A DNA stretch of 64,000 bases from Sporolactobacillus kofuensis (GTDB taxonomy: Bacteria; Bacillota; Bacilli; Bacillales; Sporolactobacillaceae): NCBI RefSeq assembly GCF_042660205.1, contig NZ_JBHSTQ010000003.1, positions 1 to 64,000 on the forward strand. Direction: 5' to 3'. Under the pieces are notes generated by a model. That model did not search any database, was not told where the DNA came from, and saw only the letters and a list, made by a program, of their open reading frames with translations. The translations under genes were made by a program, and so were the position numbers. Below are positions 7,522 through 16,988 of this stretch, one piece after another (position 1 is the stretch's first letter; every line of letters starts with the position of its first letter).

Positions 7522-8877
7522 TCATATTTTGGATGGGCGGATCCATCTACCTTTTGCTTCATCATTTATCTGCTTGTCAGTCGAATAAACAAGTGTACCC
7601 CGACTGATCGTCATCTGAATACTTGACGGAAAAACATGACCTTCATATAAACTGAATTTGTTCTTTTGAAACAGCGTATCCTTTGTCACAACATGAGGGA
7701 CATCAAGGGCAACAAGCGCAAGGTCGGCATCCGCTCCCTCACGGATTTCTCCCTTTTCTGCTGCAATCCTAAAACGCTCAGCCGGACGTTTCGCTGTCCA
7801 CTCAGCGACTTGAGTTAGCGGAAGATGATGCGCGAGGGCAATTTCTATAGCGCTCAGCAGTGAAAATTGTCCACCACTAATCCCGCCCCAAGCTTCAAAT
7901 AAATTATCTTTCTGTTTGTCTTTCCACTCGCATGGGGAGTGATCAGAAGAAATCATATCAATCTGTTGATGAGCAAGACGGTCAACAAGCGCATACTGCT
8001 CAGATTCCGAGCGAAGCGGTGGCGCACATTTCCCAACGACACCAACTTGGCGAAAATCATCATGGTTATAGAGCAAATAATGTGGACAAGTTTCGAGCGT
8101 TACATCCTGCCCCTTCTTTTTAGCTGTTTGAATCAGGTCGACAGCTTCAGCACTGCTTATGTGAACAAAATGAAGCGGACATCCGGTCAGCTCGGCAAAC
8201 ATTAGGGCACGTGAGACAGCTTCGATCTCCGCAAGTACGGGTCGTGACTCAGCGTAAGCATCATAGCCCGTTAATCCTTGCGCTTCTTTTTCCTTTTGAA
8301 GGAAGGTAACCATCGGCGCACTTTCCGAATGCAAGGCAAGCACTGCTCCAAGTTTTGCGATACGCTTCATGCCTTCAAGAAGTGAAGAATCATCTACTGA
8401 ATGGAAATAAGGATTACCGGAAGGGGATAAAAATGCTTTGAAGCCGATCGCGCCTGCATGGGCCAGCCCTTCCAAATCCATCAAATTCTCCGGTACAAGT
8501 CCGCCCCAAAGGCCGAAATCAATGTGTGATTTTGCCTCGCCAATCACAACCTTCTCATCAAACACCTTTTTATTGACAGTTGATGGAATCCCGTTAAGCG
8601 GCATATCAAAAAAAGTGGTACAGCCACCGGCAGCGAGCATCGCCGATCCTGTGTCGAATCCTTCCCAGTTTTCACGACCCGGCTCATCAAAATGAACATG
8701 AACATCAATCATTCCAGGAACTATCGTCTTACCTTTTGCATTGATGACTTTCTCCGCTTGATCCTCTAATAGGTCACCTAAAGCGGCTATTTTTCCATCC
8801 TTAATCCCGATATCAAGTTTTTTCACTTCATGAGCGAGCACAACATCACCGTTCTTGATCAGTAAGTCGTAAGGCAT
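7522..8877 (-). CDS. allB: Allantoinase
   Basis: The enzyme opens the hydantoin ring of allantoin to give allantoate. It is a cytoplasmic zinc amidohydrolase of about 451 residues. Metal-binding residues are visible: HVH at residues 60-62 in GMIDVHVHFDEPGR, the carboxylated lysine K147 in GFKAF, later histidines in LHFVHISS, and the aspartate in SDHSPC. The start M at 8877 is 9 bases from GGGAG, whereas the upstream ATG at 8886 touches it. It is the last gene of the run pucF-like, pucG, allB on the minus strand and matches B. subtilis PucH in role. Confidence 0.93.
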   Translation of the reverse strand: MPYDLLIKNGDVVLAHEVKKLDIGIKDGKIAALGDLLEDQAEKVINAKGKTIVPGMIDVHVHFDEPGRENWEGFDTGSAMLAAGGCTTFFDMPLNGIPSTVNKKVFDEKVVIGEAKSHIDFGLWGGLVPENLMDLEGLAHAGAIGFKAFLSPSGNPYFHSVDDSSLLEGMKRIAKLGAVLALHSESAPMVTFLQKEKEAQGLTGYDAYAESRPVLAEIEAVSRALMFAELTGCPLHFVHISSAEAVDLIQTAKKKGQDVTLETCPHYLLYNHDDFRQVGVVGKCAPPLRSESEQYALVDRLAHQQIDMISSDHSPCEWKDKQKDNLFEAWGGISGGQFSLLSAIEIALAHHLPLTQVAEWTAKRPAERFRIAAEKGEIREGADADLALVALDVPHVVTKDTLFQKNKFSLYEGHVFPSSIQMTISRGTLVYSTDKQINDEAKGRWIRPSKI

Positions 8878-8927
8878 GGCCTTCATCTCCCTTTAAAGTA
8901 AAAAGATCCGCCCATCAAGACATGAGC

Positions 8928-10148
8928 TTATTCAGCTGCTTCATCATACACATCCAGTGCTGCTTGCAGCGCTTCCCCTCGATTAACGGAACCCCCACAT
9001 CGAATGAGGGACGCTTCCAGTCCGGCAAGTACAGCAAGTACATTATCTTTGCGGCAGCCATACCCCATCGTGCCGATTCGCCAGATTTTTCCTTGGAGTG
9101 ATCCGAAAGATCCGGCAATCTCGATACCAAATTGCTTTAGCAAAACATTACGTACATCATCAGCACTCACGCCATCTGGAACTGCGACACATGTGACCGT
9201 CGGCATTTTGCAATCAGGATCTCCGAACAACTCGAGCCCCATTGCTTCGATGCCTACCATCAACGCTTTTTCATTCACTTTATGTCGAATAAAACGCGCA
9301 GCAAGCCCTTCATCTAGGACAAGACGCAGCCCCTCATGCAATGCATACTCCATTGATGTCGCTTCGGTGTGATGATTGAGACGGCGTTCACTCCAATAAT
9401 CCTGTAACTGGCTAAGGTCAAAATAATTACTGCGGATCGGCATGACGGACGCTGCTCGTCTATCTGAATCCGTTGCAATGCCGCGTGCCACCTTTTTCCT
9501 GCTTAGAATCACTTTTTCAACGCGCTCATTATAAGTAATTGGTGTAATTCCTGATGGTACGGAAAGGCATTTTTGCGCGCCGCCAATTACTGCATCGAGA
9601 CACCATTCATCCACACGAACATCCGCCCCTCCGAAAGTTGCCACGCTATCAACGACCAGTAGAGCGTCGAACTCCCGGCAAGCGTGACCAATTTCCGACA
9701 ACGGCTGCATCCGTCCCGTAGATGTTTCCCCATGGACAAGGGCCACCACTTTCGGGCGAATTTTTTTTAGTTCATTAATCACCTCCTGCGGTTCAAAAAC
9801 TGTGCCCCATGGACAGTTCATCGTGTGAATTTCAGCACCATAGCGTTCACCAATTTCAACAAACAAATCACCAAAACGTCCATAAATAGGGACAAGCATT
9901 CGATCGCCCGGTTCAATTAAACTTGCGATAACTGCCTCGAGTCCTGCACGTGATGTTCCGTCAATTGGGTACGCCCAATGGTTCTTTGTTTGAAACGCTT
10001 CACGTAGCATGTCCATCACTTCGTTCATAATTTGCGTAAATGCCGGATCAAACTGACCAAGTATCGGCATCGACATTGCGCGGAGCACCCGTGGATCCAC
10101 TTCTACTGGACCTGGCGTCATAATTTTACGAGGCGGTATTTTTAACAT
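8928..10148 (-). CDS. pucG: (S)-ureidoglycine--glyoxylate aminotransferase
   Basis: PucG moves the amino group of ureidoglycine to glyoxylate, giving oxalurate and glycine. It is a class V, PLP-dependent aminotransferase. Seen are the N-terminal MTPGPVEVDPRVL motif, GTSRAGLEA, VALVHGETSTG, the PLP-contacting VVDSVATFGG, and the Schiff-base lysine in GGAQKCLSVPSG (about residue 193). The close match in layout to B. subtilis PucG (about 416 residues) and the flanking ureide genes decide between this and serine or alanine-glyoxylate transaminase. ATG at 10148 follows AAGGA by 7 bases; an ATG at 10172 is also possible. Confidence 0.9.
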   Translation of the reverse strand: MLKIPPRKIMTPGPVEVDPRVLRAMSMPILGQFDPAFTQIMNEVMDMLREAFQTKNHWAYPIDGTSRAGLEAVIASLIEPGDRMLVPIYGRFGDLFVEIGERYGAEIHTMNCPWGTVFEPQEVINELKKIRPKVVALVHGETSTGRMQPLSEIGHACREFDALLVVDSVATFGGADVRVDEWCLDAVIGGAQKCLSVPSGITPITYNERVEKVILSRKKVARGIATDSDRRAASVMPIRSNYFDLSQLQDYWSERRLNHHTEATSMEYALHEGLRLVLDEGLAARFIRHKVNEKALMVGIEAMGLELFGDPDCKMPTVTCVAVPDGVSADDVRNVLLKQFGIEIAGSFGSLQGKIWRIGTMGYGCRKDNVLAVLAGLEASLIRCGGSVNRGEALQAALDVYDEAAE

Positions 10149-10199
10149 TTTTTGTTCCTTCGTTCTTTCCATATACTCACTCTTTTCTAGATAAAGATA

Positions 10200-11435
10200 T
10201 TAATAGGCTAACTGATAGAGAATCTTCATCAGCATCTGCACCCCAATTTCCAAATCCTCTGTTCTTGTAAATTCCTTAGGTGAATGACTCACGCCATTGT
10301 GACTTGGAACAAACATCATGGCAGTCGGGCAGTAGACTCCGAAAATCTGTGAATCATGACCCGCTCCACTCACCATCTTTTTAGAGGGGATACCTGCTTC
10401 CCGTGCTAATTTCAGATGGCGCTGCGTCATCATTGGATCCATCTTCACCGGAGGATCATCAAGCCAAGTTTCGATGTTCAGGTCGATCTGCCCCCTCTGC
10501 GCAATCAACCGAAACTTCTCTAGTTGCTTACTGTAGAATGCGTTAAGTACGTCATACTCATGATGCCGAATATCAAGAGAGAAGGTGCATGTTCCCGGAA
10601 CCACATTACCGACATTAGGCTGAACGCTGATTTGGCCCACAGTTGCAACCAATCCATTGTTTTGACTTTTTCCATCGCCAATCACACTAGAGATCATCTG
10701 TGACGCCGCGTACAGTGCATCACGACGACTATTCATTGGTGTCGTTCCGGCATGATTACTCGCACCGGTTAATTGAATCGTCATGCGCTTCATACCAACA
10801 ATATGGCTGACTGCAGCCCACGCTAATTTTTCATCTTCTAAAATTTGCCCCTGCTCAATATGAGTTTCTAGAAAACAAGCAATATCCTCACGTTTTGCCG
10901 GTGGGAAAACGCCGGTACCAAAACCCGCTTGATGCATGGCATCTTCAAGGGTTAAGTGCTCTGTATCGGTAACTTTTCTTGCATCCGAAAGCTGATAACG
11001 TCCGGTGATACTCCCTGAACCCCAAAAAGCCAGGTGAAACCGACTGCCTTCTTCTTCACAAAGCGAAACCGTCTCAATCGTTTTTTTTGGTGCACCATAG
11101 TGCTGTTTCAACCTGCTCACGGCAATGATCGCCGCAAGAACACCAAATGCACCATCATATTTGCCACCGTCAACAACGGTATCGATATGGGAACCTGCTA
11201 GAATCACCCGATCACGTTCTTCGGTACCTTCAAGTCGTCCAAAGACATTACCGACATCATCAAATCGGGCGGAAAGTCCCCTTTCTTCCATTTTCTTTTT
11301 AATCGCCGTCTGGGCTTCCAACCATGGAGCGCTGTATAGTAATCTTGTTACGCCCCCATTTTTGGTGCTTCCGAACGAAGCTAACCAGTTGATGAGTTTC
11401 CCGATCTCTTCCGTTAGTGGCTCTACTTGATTCAT
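10200..11435 (-). CDS. allC: Allantoate amidohydrolase (M20 family)
   Basis: This enzyme hydrolyses allantoate to ureidoglycine, CO2 and ammonia. The 411-residue M20/amidase-hydantoinase fold is clear: GSHIDTVVDGGKYDG (H83, D94 as metal ligands), the catalytic CEEEGSRF near 127, ETHIEQG with a ligand histidine, the dimerisation domain with TGASNHAGTTP, and GAGHDSQ near the end. Ureidopropionase and N-carbamoyl amino acid hydrolases share the fold, but allB and pucG next door make allantoate the likely substrate. The 27-base gap to pucG supports one operon. It corresponds to B. subtilis PucF. Confidence 0.9.
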   Translation of the reverse strand: MNQVEPLTEEIGKLINWLASFGSTKNGGVTRLLYSAPWLEAQTAIKKKMEERGLSARFDDVGNVFGRLEGTEERDRVILAGSHIDTVVDGGKYDGAFGVLAAIIAVSRLKQHYGAPKKTIETVSLCEEEGSRFHLAFWGSGSITGRYQLSDARKVTDTEHLTLEDAMHQAGFGTGVFPPAKREDIACFLETHIEQGQILEDEKLAWAAVSHIVGMKRMTIQLTGASNHAGTTPMNSRRDALYAASQMISSVIGDGKSQNNGLVATVGQISVQPNVGNVVPGTCTFSLDIRHHEYDVLNAFYSKQLEKFRLIAQRGQIDLNIETWLDDPPVKMDPMMTQRHLKLAREAGIPSKKMVSGAGHDSQIFGVYCPTAMMFVPSHNGVSHSPKEFTRTEDLEIGVQMLMKILYQLAY

Positions 11436-11459
11436 CGTCTGACGAGCCCTCTTTCCATG

Positions 11460-11493
11460 TGAGGTTAAATGTCATATAGTGTGAATAACCTCA
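11460..11493. promoter_or_regulatory. Inverted repeat upstream of allC
   Basis: TGAGGTTA (11460-11467) and TAACCTCA (11486-11493) form a perfect 8-base inverted repeat with an 18-base spacer, 25 bases before the allC start. It is well placed to act as an operator for the allC-pucG-allB run, possibly for PucR, though it does not match the published PucR box I remember. Confidence 0.45.
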
Positions 11494-11572
11494 TTTTAGC
11501 AAAATTTCTGACTTTAACCATTGACACTAATTCTAATTTTTTTATCTTCATTCAGTTAAAGTACACAAAAGT

Positions 11573-13210
11573 TTATAGCCAATGATGTGTTTTGTTCGCT
11601 TCATCCATCAAAGATTTCAGCCGAAATGCAAATCGAATCATAAATCCTGTCTCCGGATCTTTTAAATTTTTTCCAAGCAACTGCTCACATTTTTCAATCC
11701 GATAGATGACTGTATTTCGATGAATATACAATTTCTTCGCTGTTTCTGAAATCTGGCAGTTCGACTCAAAGTAGACAATGAGCGTACGGAAAAGTTCTTT
11801 GTCTTCCTCTTTCTCAGAAAAAGCGAGTCCTTGGAATGTTTCACGATAAAGCTTGTACAAATCTTCCATCGGTACCATGCGCAAAAGATCAGCAAACCCA
11901 TTTGATTGATAGATCTGGATAAACGCGCGTCGCCCCGAACGCAAACCAACGTGCAGAGCGTCAACAGCTGCCTGGTATGCTGTCGCGATGTCGGTCAGAT
12001 TCACGCAGAGATTGCTCAGTCCGAAGGAAAGCGTTTCGGAAAAGAATTGTGCCACTCGATTCTGAACTCTGCCCAAATAAGGCAGAAGCTGCCGCTGTCC
12101 ATTCGTCCAACCTTCCCCAACATTAATCAAGCATATACAGAAAGTGTCTTTGACAAAAAAGAAGCCGGGAAAAGGTAGGTTCGCCAATTCCCCTTCCATG
12201 AATTCACAGACATCATTCGTTTTCTTTCTGAAGGTTGTAAAACTGATCTGACGATCGTCAATGTCAAGCTTTCCAACGATGACGATCGTTTTTTGTTCGC
12301 TCTGCATCCCGAATTCTTTTGCACGGTTGATCATTTCTTCTTTAGAAGAAAATTCATCAGTAATTAATTTCATGAAAAAGGCATCACGAATTTTCCGATC
12401 GCTCTGTTTCAATGCCTCATCTTTAATCAACTCAAAGGCTAGTACATTCACCGCCTGCTCAATCGTCAATACCCTAATCCGATCTTCCATGGCTGTACAT
12501 CCAGCAATGACCAGAAAATGGCGTTTTGTTTTGTACGTATAAAGTGGGAAGAGTGTATACACTTGATGCGTGTTGATCAAGCAGAATGAGGAAGAGAAAC
12601 TGCGCGTCTGTATGAATTCAGAACCGACTTGTTTTAGGGGATCAAATAGATTCTGTATGGACCCTTGATGCGCGACTGCAATGGGTTTGAAATAATTGTC
12701 AAGCAGCGCTGCAGGGAATCCAATGAACTGTGAAAGACTATCAAGAATCTGTAAGGCCCCTTCGCCATTCATGATATGGCTGGAAAATTGTTGGTGCTTA
12801 TCAATCGCAAATTGCAACTCTTGTGTACGTGTATTCAGAATAAGACTCAGTGTCTGGTTCACGATATCCACAAGCGGAATGCTGTTGGGAATAAAAATTA
12901 GTGGGAAGGACAGCTGATTTGCCAGTTGAATCACTGCATCAGGAATGTCTTCGATAAACCGCTTCGTTTTGATGCCAAGAGCTGCGCACCCTTTTTCAGC
13001 CATCTGCCGCACCAATTTCTCAAAAAAATCAGCATTGTTTTTTAGGTGATAACCTGAGGTCACCAACCAGTCGCCCGACTTAAGATAATCAATAATATCC
13101 GGAGCGTCCATCATATTAATATTGCGTATTTCCCGATCAGAACCCGCATCACCTGCAATGAGTTTAAATCCGGAAAAAGTTGATTGCGAAAAAATATCAG
13201 AGACAATCAT
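11573..13210 (-). CDS. pucR: PucR-family purine catabolism regulator
   Basis: This 545-residue DNA-binding protein has the PucR layout: an N-terminal PucR domain (VSDIFSQSTFSGFKLIAGD to about residue 125), a middle GGDEF-like/CdaR region, and a C-terminal helix-turn-helix (CQISETAKKLYIHRNTVIYR, about residue 480-500). In B. subtilis PucR controls the puc genes in response to ureides and nitrogen state. Here it is divergent from the Rieske oxygenase operon and upstream of the allC operon, so it can control both. A GGGGGAA ribosome site precedes the ATG at 13210. Paralogous CdaR/PucR regulators exist for other pathways; context favours purines. Confidence 0.85.
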   Translation of the reverse strand: MIVSDIFSQSTFSGFKLIAGDAGSDREIRNINMMDAPDIIDYLKSGDWLVTSGYHLKNNADFFEKLVRQMAEKGCAALGIKTKRFIEDIPDAVIQLANQLSFPLIFIPNSIPLVDIVNQTLSLILNTRTQELQFAIDKHQQFSSHIMNGEGALQILDSLSQFIGFPAALLDNYFKPIAVAHQGSIQNLFDPLKQVGSEFIQTRSFSSSFCLINTHQVYTLFPLYTYKTKRHFLVIAGCTAMEDRIRVLTIEQAVNVLAFELIKDEALKQSDRKIRDAFFMKLITDEFSSKEEMINRAKEFGMQSEQKTIVIVGKLDIDDRQISFTTFRKKTNDVCEFMEGELANLPFPGFFFVKDTFCICLINVGEGWTNGQRQLLPYLGRVQNRVAQFFSETLSFGLSNLCVNLTDIATAYQAAVDALHVGLRSGRRAFIQIYQSNGFADLLRMVPMEDLYKLYRETFQGLAFSEKEEDKELFRTLIVYFESNCQISETAKKLYIHRNTVIYRIEKCEQLLGKNLKDPETGFMIRFAFRLKSLMDEANKTHHWL

Positions 13211-13391
13211 CGATGCGTTCCCCCATTTTTACAACCGTCTTGATGCATTCAGCAAGTAGCTTTGGCTTGTTCAACTCGTGTTCATACACTCCGTCTCCGC
13301 GAAAAACATATCAGCAAATCGTCAAATTTTTGTCACATCATCCAAAGGAAAACGTGTCTATAGATCAAATATACAAAAAAAGATTATTTCA

Positions 13392-13406
13392 GTTAGATTA
13401 TCTAAC
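13392..13406. promoter_or_regulatory. 15-base palindrome between pucR and the Rieske gene
   Basis: GTTAGAT-T-ATCTAAC is a perfect palindrome in the 260-base divergent region, about 70-85 bases before the Rieske start. It is a candidate operator for the divergent promoters. The regulator is unknown. Confidence 0.45.
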
Positions 13407-13476
13407 ATAATAATACAGATTTTTCTAAATTCATTATAAACTTTCTGATATTAAAACATAAGGGGAGATTATGGCT

Positions 13477-14517
13477 ATGGCAATGGTGAACACTCAGAGG
13501 AACACACCCTATCCGAACGCGTGCACATTTAGTTTGGAAGATTGGACCGTTCTCGCTCAATACTGGTATCCCGTTGCGAAAAGCGATGAGGTCACAGACA
13601 AACCGGTAGCCGTAAAACTGCTTGATGTTGAACTCGTCGTTTACCGAGCAAAGGGAAAACCCGTTGTTGCACGCGACCTCTGCATCCATCGTGGAACACC
13701 ATTAAGCATGGGTTGGGTTGATAATGACACGATTGTCTGCCCTTATCATGGATTCAGTTATGCTTCTGATGGACAATGTGTTGCAATTCCGGCGCATCCT
13801 GAAGCAAAAATTTCACCTCGTCTCTGTTTGACCGTCTTCCCAGTAGTTGAACGCTATGGACTCATTTGGACAACGTTAAACGGCGAAGAAGAAAGAATTC
13901 CGTCTTTGCCGACTTGGGAAGATCCCGAGCACATATCATTTATCGCGCCCGTGATTGACATTAATGGTTCAGCAGGGCGTCAGGTTGAAGGTTTTCTGGA
14001 CGTTGCTCACTTTGCCTGGGTCCATACAGATACGTTTGCCGATCGGAATAATGCATTTGTTCCAAGCTATAAAGTGTATCGTACCGAAGATGGTATTCAC
14101 ACGGACTACCTCAGTTCGGTCAGCAACTATCCCAAAGGCATGGATGATCCTTCACCCGCTGATTTCAAATGGCTGAGAGAATATGACATCTTTCCCCCAC
14201 TCGCCGCCAGATTGATTGTACATTTTCCAGATGATAAGCTGCTTTGTATTCTGAATGCTGCCAGTCCGATCTCCGCAAGAAAAACTCGACTCTTTTGCCC
14301 GATTACCCAAAACTTCGATAAGAACCTATCCATTGAAGATGCTTGTGCATTCAACTTGAGAATTTTCAACGAGGACAAGGAAATGGTCGAAAACCAAAAG
14401 CCAGAAGAGCTTCCGCTCGATCTGATGGCTGAAGCGCATATTATGGCAGACAAGACATCGATTGCTTATCGCAAACTGCTCAAAGAAATGGGACTCGGCA
14501 AACAGTATACAAGTTGA
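13477..14517 (+). CDS. Rieske non-heme iron oxygenase, large subunit (candidate purine hydroxylase, HpxD-like)
   Basis: Rieske oxygenases hydroxylate substrates with O2 and electrons from a ferredoxin. In this 346-residue protein the [2Fe-2S] ligands are C69-x-H71 (CIHRG) and C88-x2-H91 (CPYHGF). The mononuclear iron site is the D-x2-H-x4-H pattern in LDVAHFAWVH. The domain order is N-terminal Rieske, C-terminal SRPBCC-type catalytic domain. Length suits the single-subunit demethylase/HpxD type. It opens the operon ferredoxin-permease, divergent from pucR. Klebsiella HpxD is a Rieske protein for hypoxanthine oxidation, so a hypoxanthine or xanthine hydroxylase role is inferred; N-demethylation is an alternative. 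The start at 13477 suits the AGGGGAG site better than the ATG at 13471. Confidence 0.85.
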   Translation: MAMVNTQRNTPYPNACTFSLEDWTVLAQYWYPVAKSDEVTDKPVAVKLLDVELVVYRAKGKPVVARDLCIHRGTPLSMGWVDNDTIVCPYHGFSYASDGQCVAIPAHPEAKISPRLCLTVFPVVERYGLIWTTLNGEEERIPSLPTWEDPEHISFIAPVIDINGSAGRQVEGFLDVAHFAWVHTDTFADRNNAFVPSYKVYRTEDGIHTDYLSSVSNYPKGMDDPSPADFKWLREYDIFPPLAARLIVHFPDDKLLCILNAASPISARKTRLFCPITQNFDKNLSIEDACAFNLRIFNEDKEMVENQKPEELPLDLMAEAHIMADKTSIAYRKLLKEMGLGKQYTS

Positions 14518-14565
14518 CATCGCGTAGATCTGAAAGATGGAACGATCTAATTGGAGGTGGCACAA

Positions 14566-14826
14566 ATGATGAACTATGTAATCGTCGATAAAGAGACATG
14601 TATCGCATGTGGTGCTTGCGGATGTGCAGCACCTGAAATCTTCGGCTACGATGCTGACGGTACGTCGCGTGTTCTTCTTGATGACAATCAAGGTACGACG
14701 AAAATCCCGGAAGACAGTCTTGATGATGTTATTGATGCCTTCGAAGGCTGCCCATCTGAATCTATAAAGATGAGCGATCATCCCTTTAATGGCAATCCCT
14801 TAAGTAATGAGAGCGAGGCAAGCTGA
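14566..14826 (+). CDS. Ferredoxin, Fer type [4Fe-4S]
   Basis: An 86-residue electron carrier closely resembling B. subtilis Fer. Cluster ligands are C12, C15, C18 (CIACGAC) and C62 (FEGCP), with an extra C20. The end DHPFNGNP matches Fer. It lies 48 bases behind the Rieske gene and 61 before the permease, so it is the natural electron donor for the oxygenase; the general Fer of Bacillus is usually encoded alone. A ferredoxin reductase is not adjacent. ATG at 14566 is preceded by GGAGG with 8 bases between. Confidence 0.88.
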   Translation: MMNYVIVDKETCIACGACGCAAPEIFGYDADGTSRVLLDDNQGTTKIPEDSLDDVIDAFEGCPSESIKMSDHPFNGNPLSNESEAS

Positions 14827-14887
14827 GCTAACTCCATTGGTGTTATCTCATTATTAATAGAAGAAGAATCGAAGAGGAGTGTGAAAA

Positions 14888-16225
14888 ATGGGCACGACAC
14901 AAAAATCCGGAAAAATATTATCGCTTGGCATTCAACACATGCTTGCCATGTATGGCGGTGCAGTCATCGTTCCCCTGATTGTCGGTGGTGCTGTTGGCTT
15001 GAATGGTGCTGAACTTGCACTGCTTGTTTCCATTGATCTTGCCGCTTGTGGGCTCGCCACGCTGTTTCAGGCCTGGAAAAACCGGTATTTCGGTATTGGT
15101 CTTCCAATCGTCATGGGGTGTACCTTTACAGCGGTGTCGCCAATGATCATCATTGGTAAATCGTACGGAATGCCCGGAATTTGCGGTGCCATTCTCGTTG
15201 CCGGGCTGGTGGTACTCATTCTGTCCACTATTTTCGGGAAAATCGTCCATTTCTTTCCACCTGTTGTTGTCGGTACAGTTGTGATGATCATTGGCATTAC
15301 GCTGATCCCCGTTGCAATCAACAATTTGGGAGGCGGTGTCGGGGCTAAGGGCTTCGGTAGTCCCCAAAACTTAGGACTTGGTTTCGGCGTGCTCGCGCTG
15401 ATTATTGTCCTGAACCGTTTTTTCAAAGGATTCCTGCGCACGATTTCCATCCTACTCAGTATTGTCGTCGGTACGATTGCTGCTGCTTTTATGGGCATGG
15501 TTGATTTTTCATCAGCAAGTAGTGCTGGCTGGTTCAGCCTGATCAAACCATTCAGTTTCGGTGCCCCGACATTCCACATTGACGCCATTATTGCCATGTC
15601 GATTGTCGGCATTGTCAGTATGATCGAAACGACCGGTGTGTATCTCGCACTCAGCGAAATCTGTGAACAGCCGATTAATGAGAAGGCAATGAAGCACGGG
15701 TATCGTGCGGAAGGGCTGGCAATTCTGATTGGTGGGCTTTTCAACGCTTTTCCTTACACGACTTTCTCACAGAATGTCGGACTTGTCCAAATGACTCGTG
15801 TAAAAACCCGCAAAGTGGCGATCGTCTGCGGTGTTGCACTGATTACGCTTGGCTTGATTCCTAAAATTGGTGCGTTGACCGTATTGATTCCGAGTGCTGT
15901 GATTGGCGGTGCGACTCTTGCCATGTTTGGCATGGTCATTGCTTCCGGTGTGCGCATGCTCGGAAAAGTTGACTTCTCGCGTCAGGAAAACTTGTTGATC
16001 ATTGCCTGCTCGATCGGCATCGGGCTCGGCGTCACGGTCCAACCCGAGTTGTTCGCAAAGTTTCCGAGTCTCATCCAGATTCTCACCAATAATGGAATTG
16101 TTTCCGGTAGTCTTACCGCCCTTATTCTAAATGTTATTTTTAATGTTGGCCGTCATACACACGAAGAAGAGGTTACCAATCTTTCAAAGCAAATGGTTGC
16201 TGAAACGAGTGCGGCAAAATCTTAA
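14888..16225 (+). CDS. NCS2-family purine permease (urate/xanthine type, PucJ/PucK-like)
   Basis: A 445-residue proton-coupled nucleobase importer with about 12-14 membrane segments. Family marks are the histidine in IQHMLAMYGG near residue 17, the GIGLPIVMGCTF segment, the SMIETTGVY motif in TM8 and the NCS2 signature QNVGLVQMTRVKTRK near residue 300. The glutamate/glutamine pattern and context favour xanthine or uric acid over uracil. It is third in the Rieske-ferredoxin operon and would supply the substrate that the oxygenase or the urate pathway uses. A strong terminator follows. Confidence 0.88.
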   Translation: MGTTQKSGKILSLGIQHMLAMYGGAVIVPLIVGGAVGLNGAELALLVSIDLAACGLATLFQAWKNRYFGIGLPIVMGCTFTAVSPMIIIGKSYGMPGICGAILVAGLVVLILSTIFGKIVHFFPPVVVGTVVMIIGITLIPVAINNLGGGVGAKGFGSPQNLGLGFGVLALIIVLNRFFKGFLRTISILLSIVVGTIAAAFMGMVDFSSASSAGWFSLIKPFSFGAPTFHIDAIIAMSIVGIVSMIETTGVYLALSEICEQPINEKAMKHGYRAEGLAILIGGLFNAFPYTTFSQNVGLVQMTRVKTRKVAIVCGVALITLGLIPKIGALTVLIPSAVIGGATLAMFGMVIASGVRMLGKVDFSRQENLLIIACSIGIGLGVTVQPELFAKFPSLIQILTNNGIVSGSLTALILNVIFNVGRHTHEEEVTNLSKQMVAETSAAKS

Positions 16226-16260
16226 ATGGTTCTGTGTTTCCCCAAACTCATAATCTACAA

Positions 16261-16300
16261 CAAGAAGCGCGGTGAAATTGCCGCGCTTCTTGTTCTTCTT
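16261..16300 (+). terminator. Rho-independent terminator of the Rieske-ferredoxin-permease operon
   Basis: CAAGAAGCGCGG and CCGCGCTTCTTG form a perfect 12-base stem with an 8-base loop, followed by TTCTTCTT. It starts 36 bases after the permease stop. Confidence 0.9.
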
Positions 16301-16382
16301 ACTAAGTAAGAACATATAACTATTTGGATAAATCCAGTGTTCCGATCAACGGAGTACTCTTTGAACACGTTAGGATTAAACA

Positions 16383-16510
16383 GGAAAGTGCGGGACTGCT
16401 TTTGGACCACTTGTGATGCGAACCAGGGAGCCCCGCAGGCAGCAGGTTGTTCAAGGAGGCTCCCAGATCACCCTCGGAAAGAGAGCAACTGGAGTGTAAT
16501 CGAGCACATA
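16383..16510 (-). repeat. Dispersed intergenic repeat, copy 1 (inverted)
   Basis: Read on the minus strand, this stretch has the ordered blocks TTGCTC, GAGCCTCCT, TGCGGGGCTC, TTCGCATCA and AGTCCCGC, in the same order as the copies at 25124, 28703, 39148 and 41984. It fills most of the gap between the permease terminator and uraH; no gene is seen in 16301-16570. Confidence 0.65.
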
Positions 16511-16570
16511 TCGACGTTCAAAATCCAACATTCCAGCATAGAGCAAGGATCTGGCGTCACCTAGTTTTCT

Positions 16571-16921
16571 TCAACTGCCTCTATAAACTTGATAGCCAAA
16601 CGGAGACACAAGCAACGGTACATGGTAGTTTTGTTCAGCATCTGCAACACGAAAACGAACGGTGACAATATCTAGAAAAGTTAAATCTGAAGAATGATTT
16701 GTTCGCTTGAAATAGTCGCCAATATGAACATGCAATTCATAGATGCCTTCGTAAAAATTCATTCCGACAAGCAACGGAGCGTCCAAACGTCCATCACCGT
16801 TTGTCCTGCTGCTCTGTAAAAAAGTGATCATTTCCCCATCCACGTTGTACACATCGATTTGGACATTTGACGCCGGTCTCCCTTGTGTCAAGTCCAAAAT
16901 ATGTGTCGTGAGCTGGCCCAT
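16571..16921 (-). CDS. uraH: 5-hydroxyisourate hydrolase
   Basis: UraH (transthyretin-like, PucM in Bacillus) hydrolyses 5-hydroxyisourate, the product of urate oxidation, to OHCU. The 116-residue protein has the LTTHILDLTQGRPA start with the conserved histidine and the invariant C-terminal YRGS. The middle YFKRT and FLDIVTVRF are also typical. The start at 16921 follows GGGGGA by 6 bases; longer frames are not supported. It lies 67 bases after uraD on the same strand, completing the two-step conversion of 5-hydroxyisourate to S-allantoin. Confidence 0.95.
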   Translation of the reverse strand: MGQLTTHILDLTQGRPASNVQIDVYNVDGEMITFLQSSRTNGDGRLDAPLLVGMNFYEGIYELHVHIGDYFKRTNHSSDLTFLDIVTVRFRVADAEQNYHVPLLVSPFGYQVYRGS

Positions 16922-16988
16922 AACCATTCCCCCATTGGTTCTGATTGGATTGACCAATCAATTGGCGTATGAAAATCTCTGATCCTAG

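Noticed and set aside
15067..15744. 225-codon open frame antisense to the NCS2 permease
   Set aside because: It mirrors the permease codons, is rich in proline and isoleucine in low-complexity fashion, has no ribosome site and no family look.
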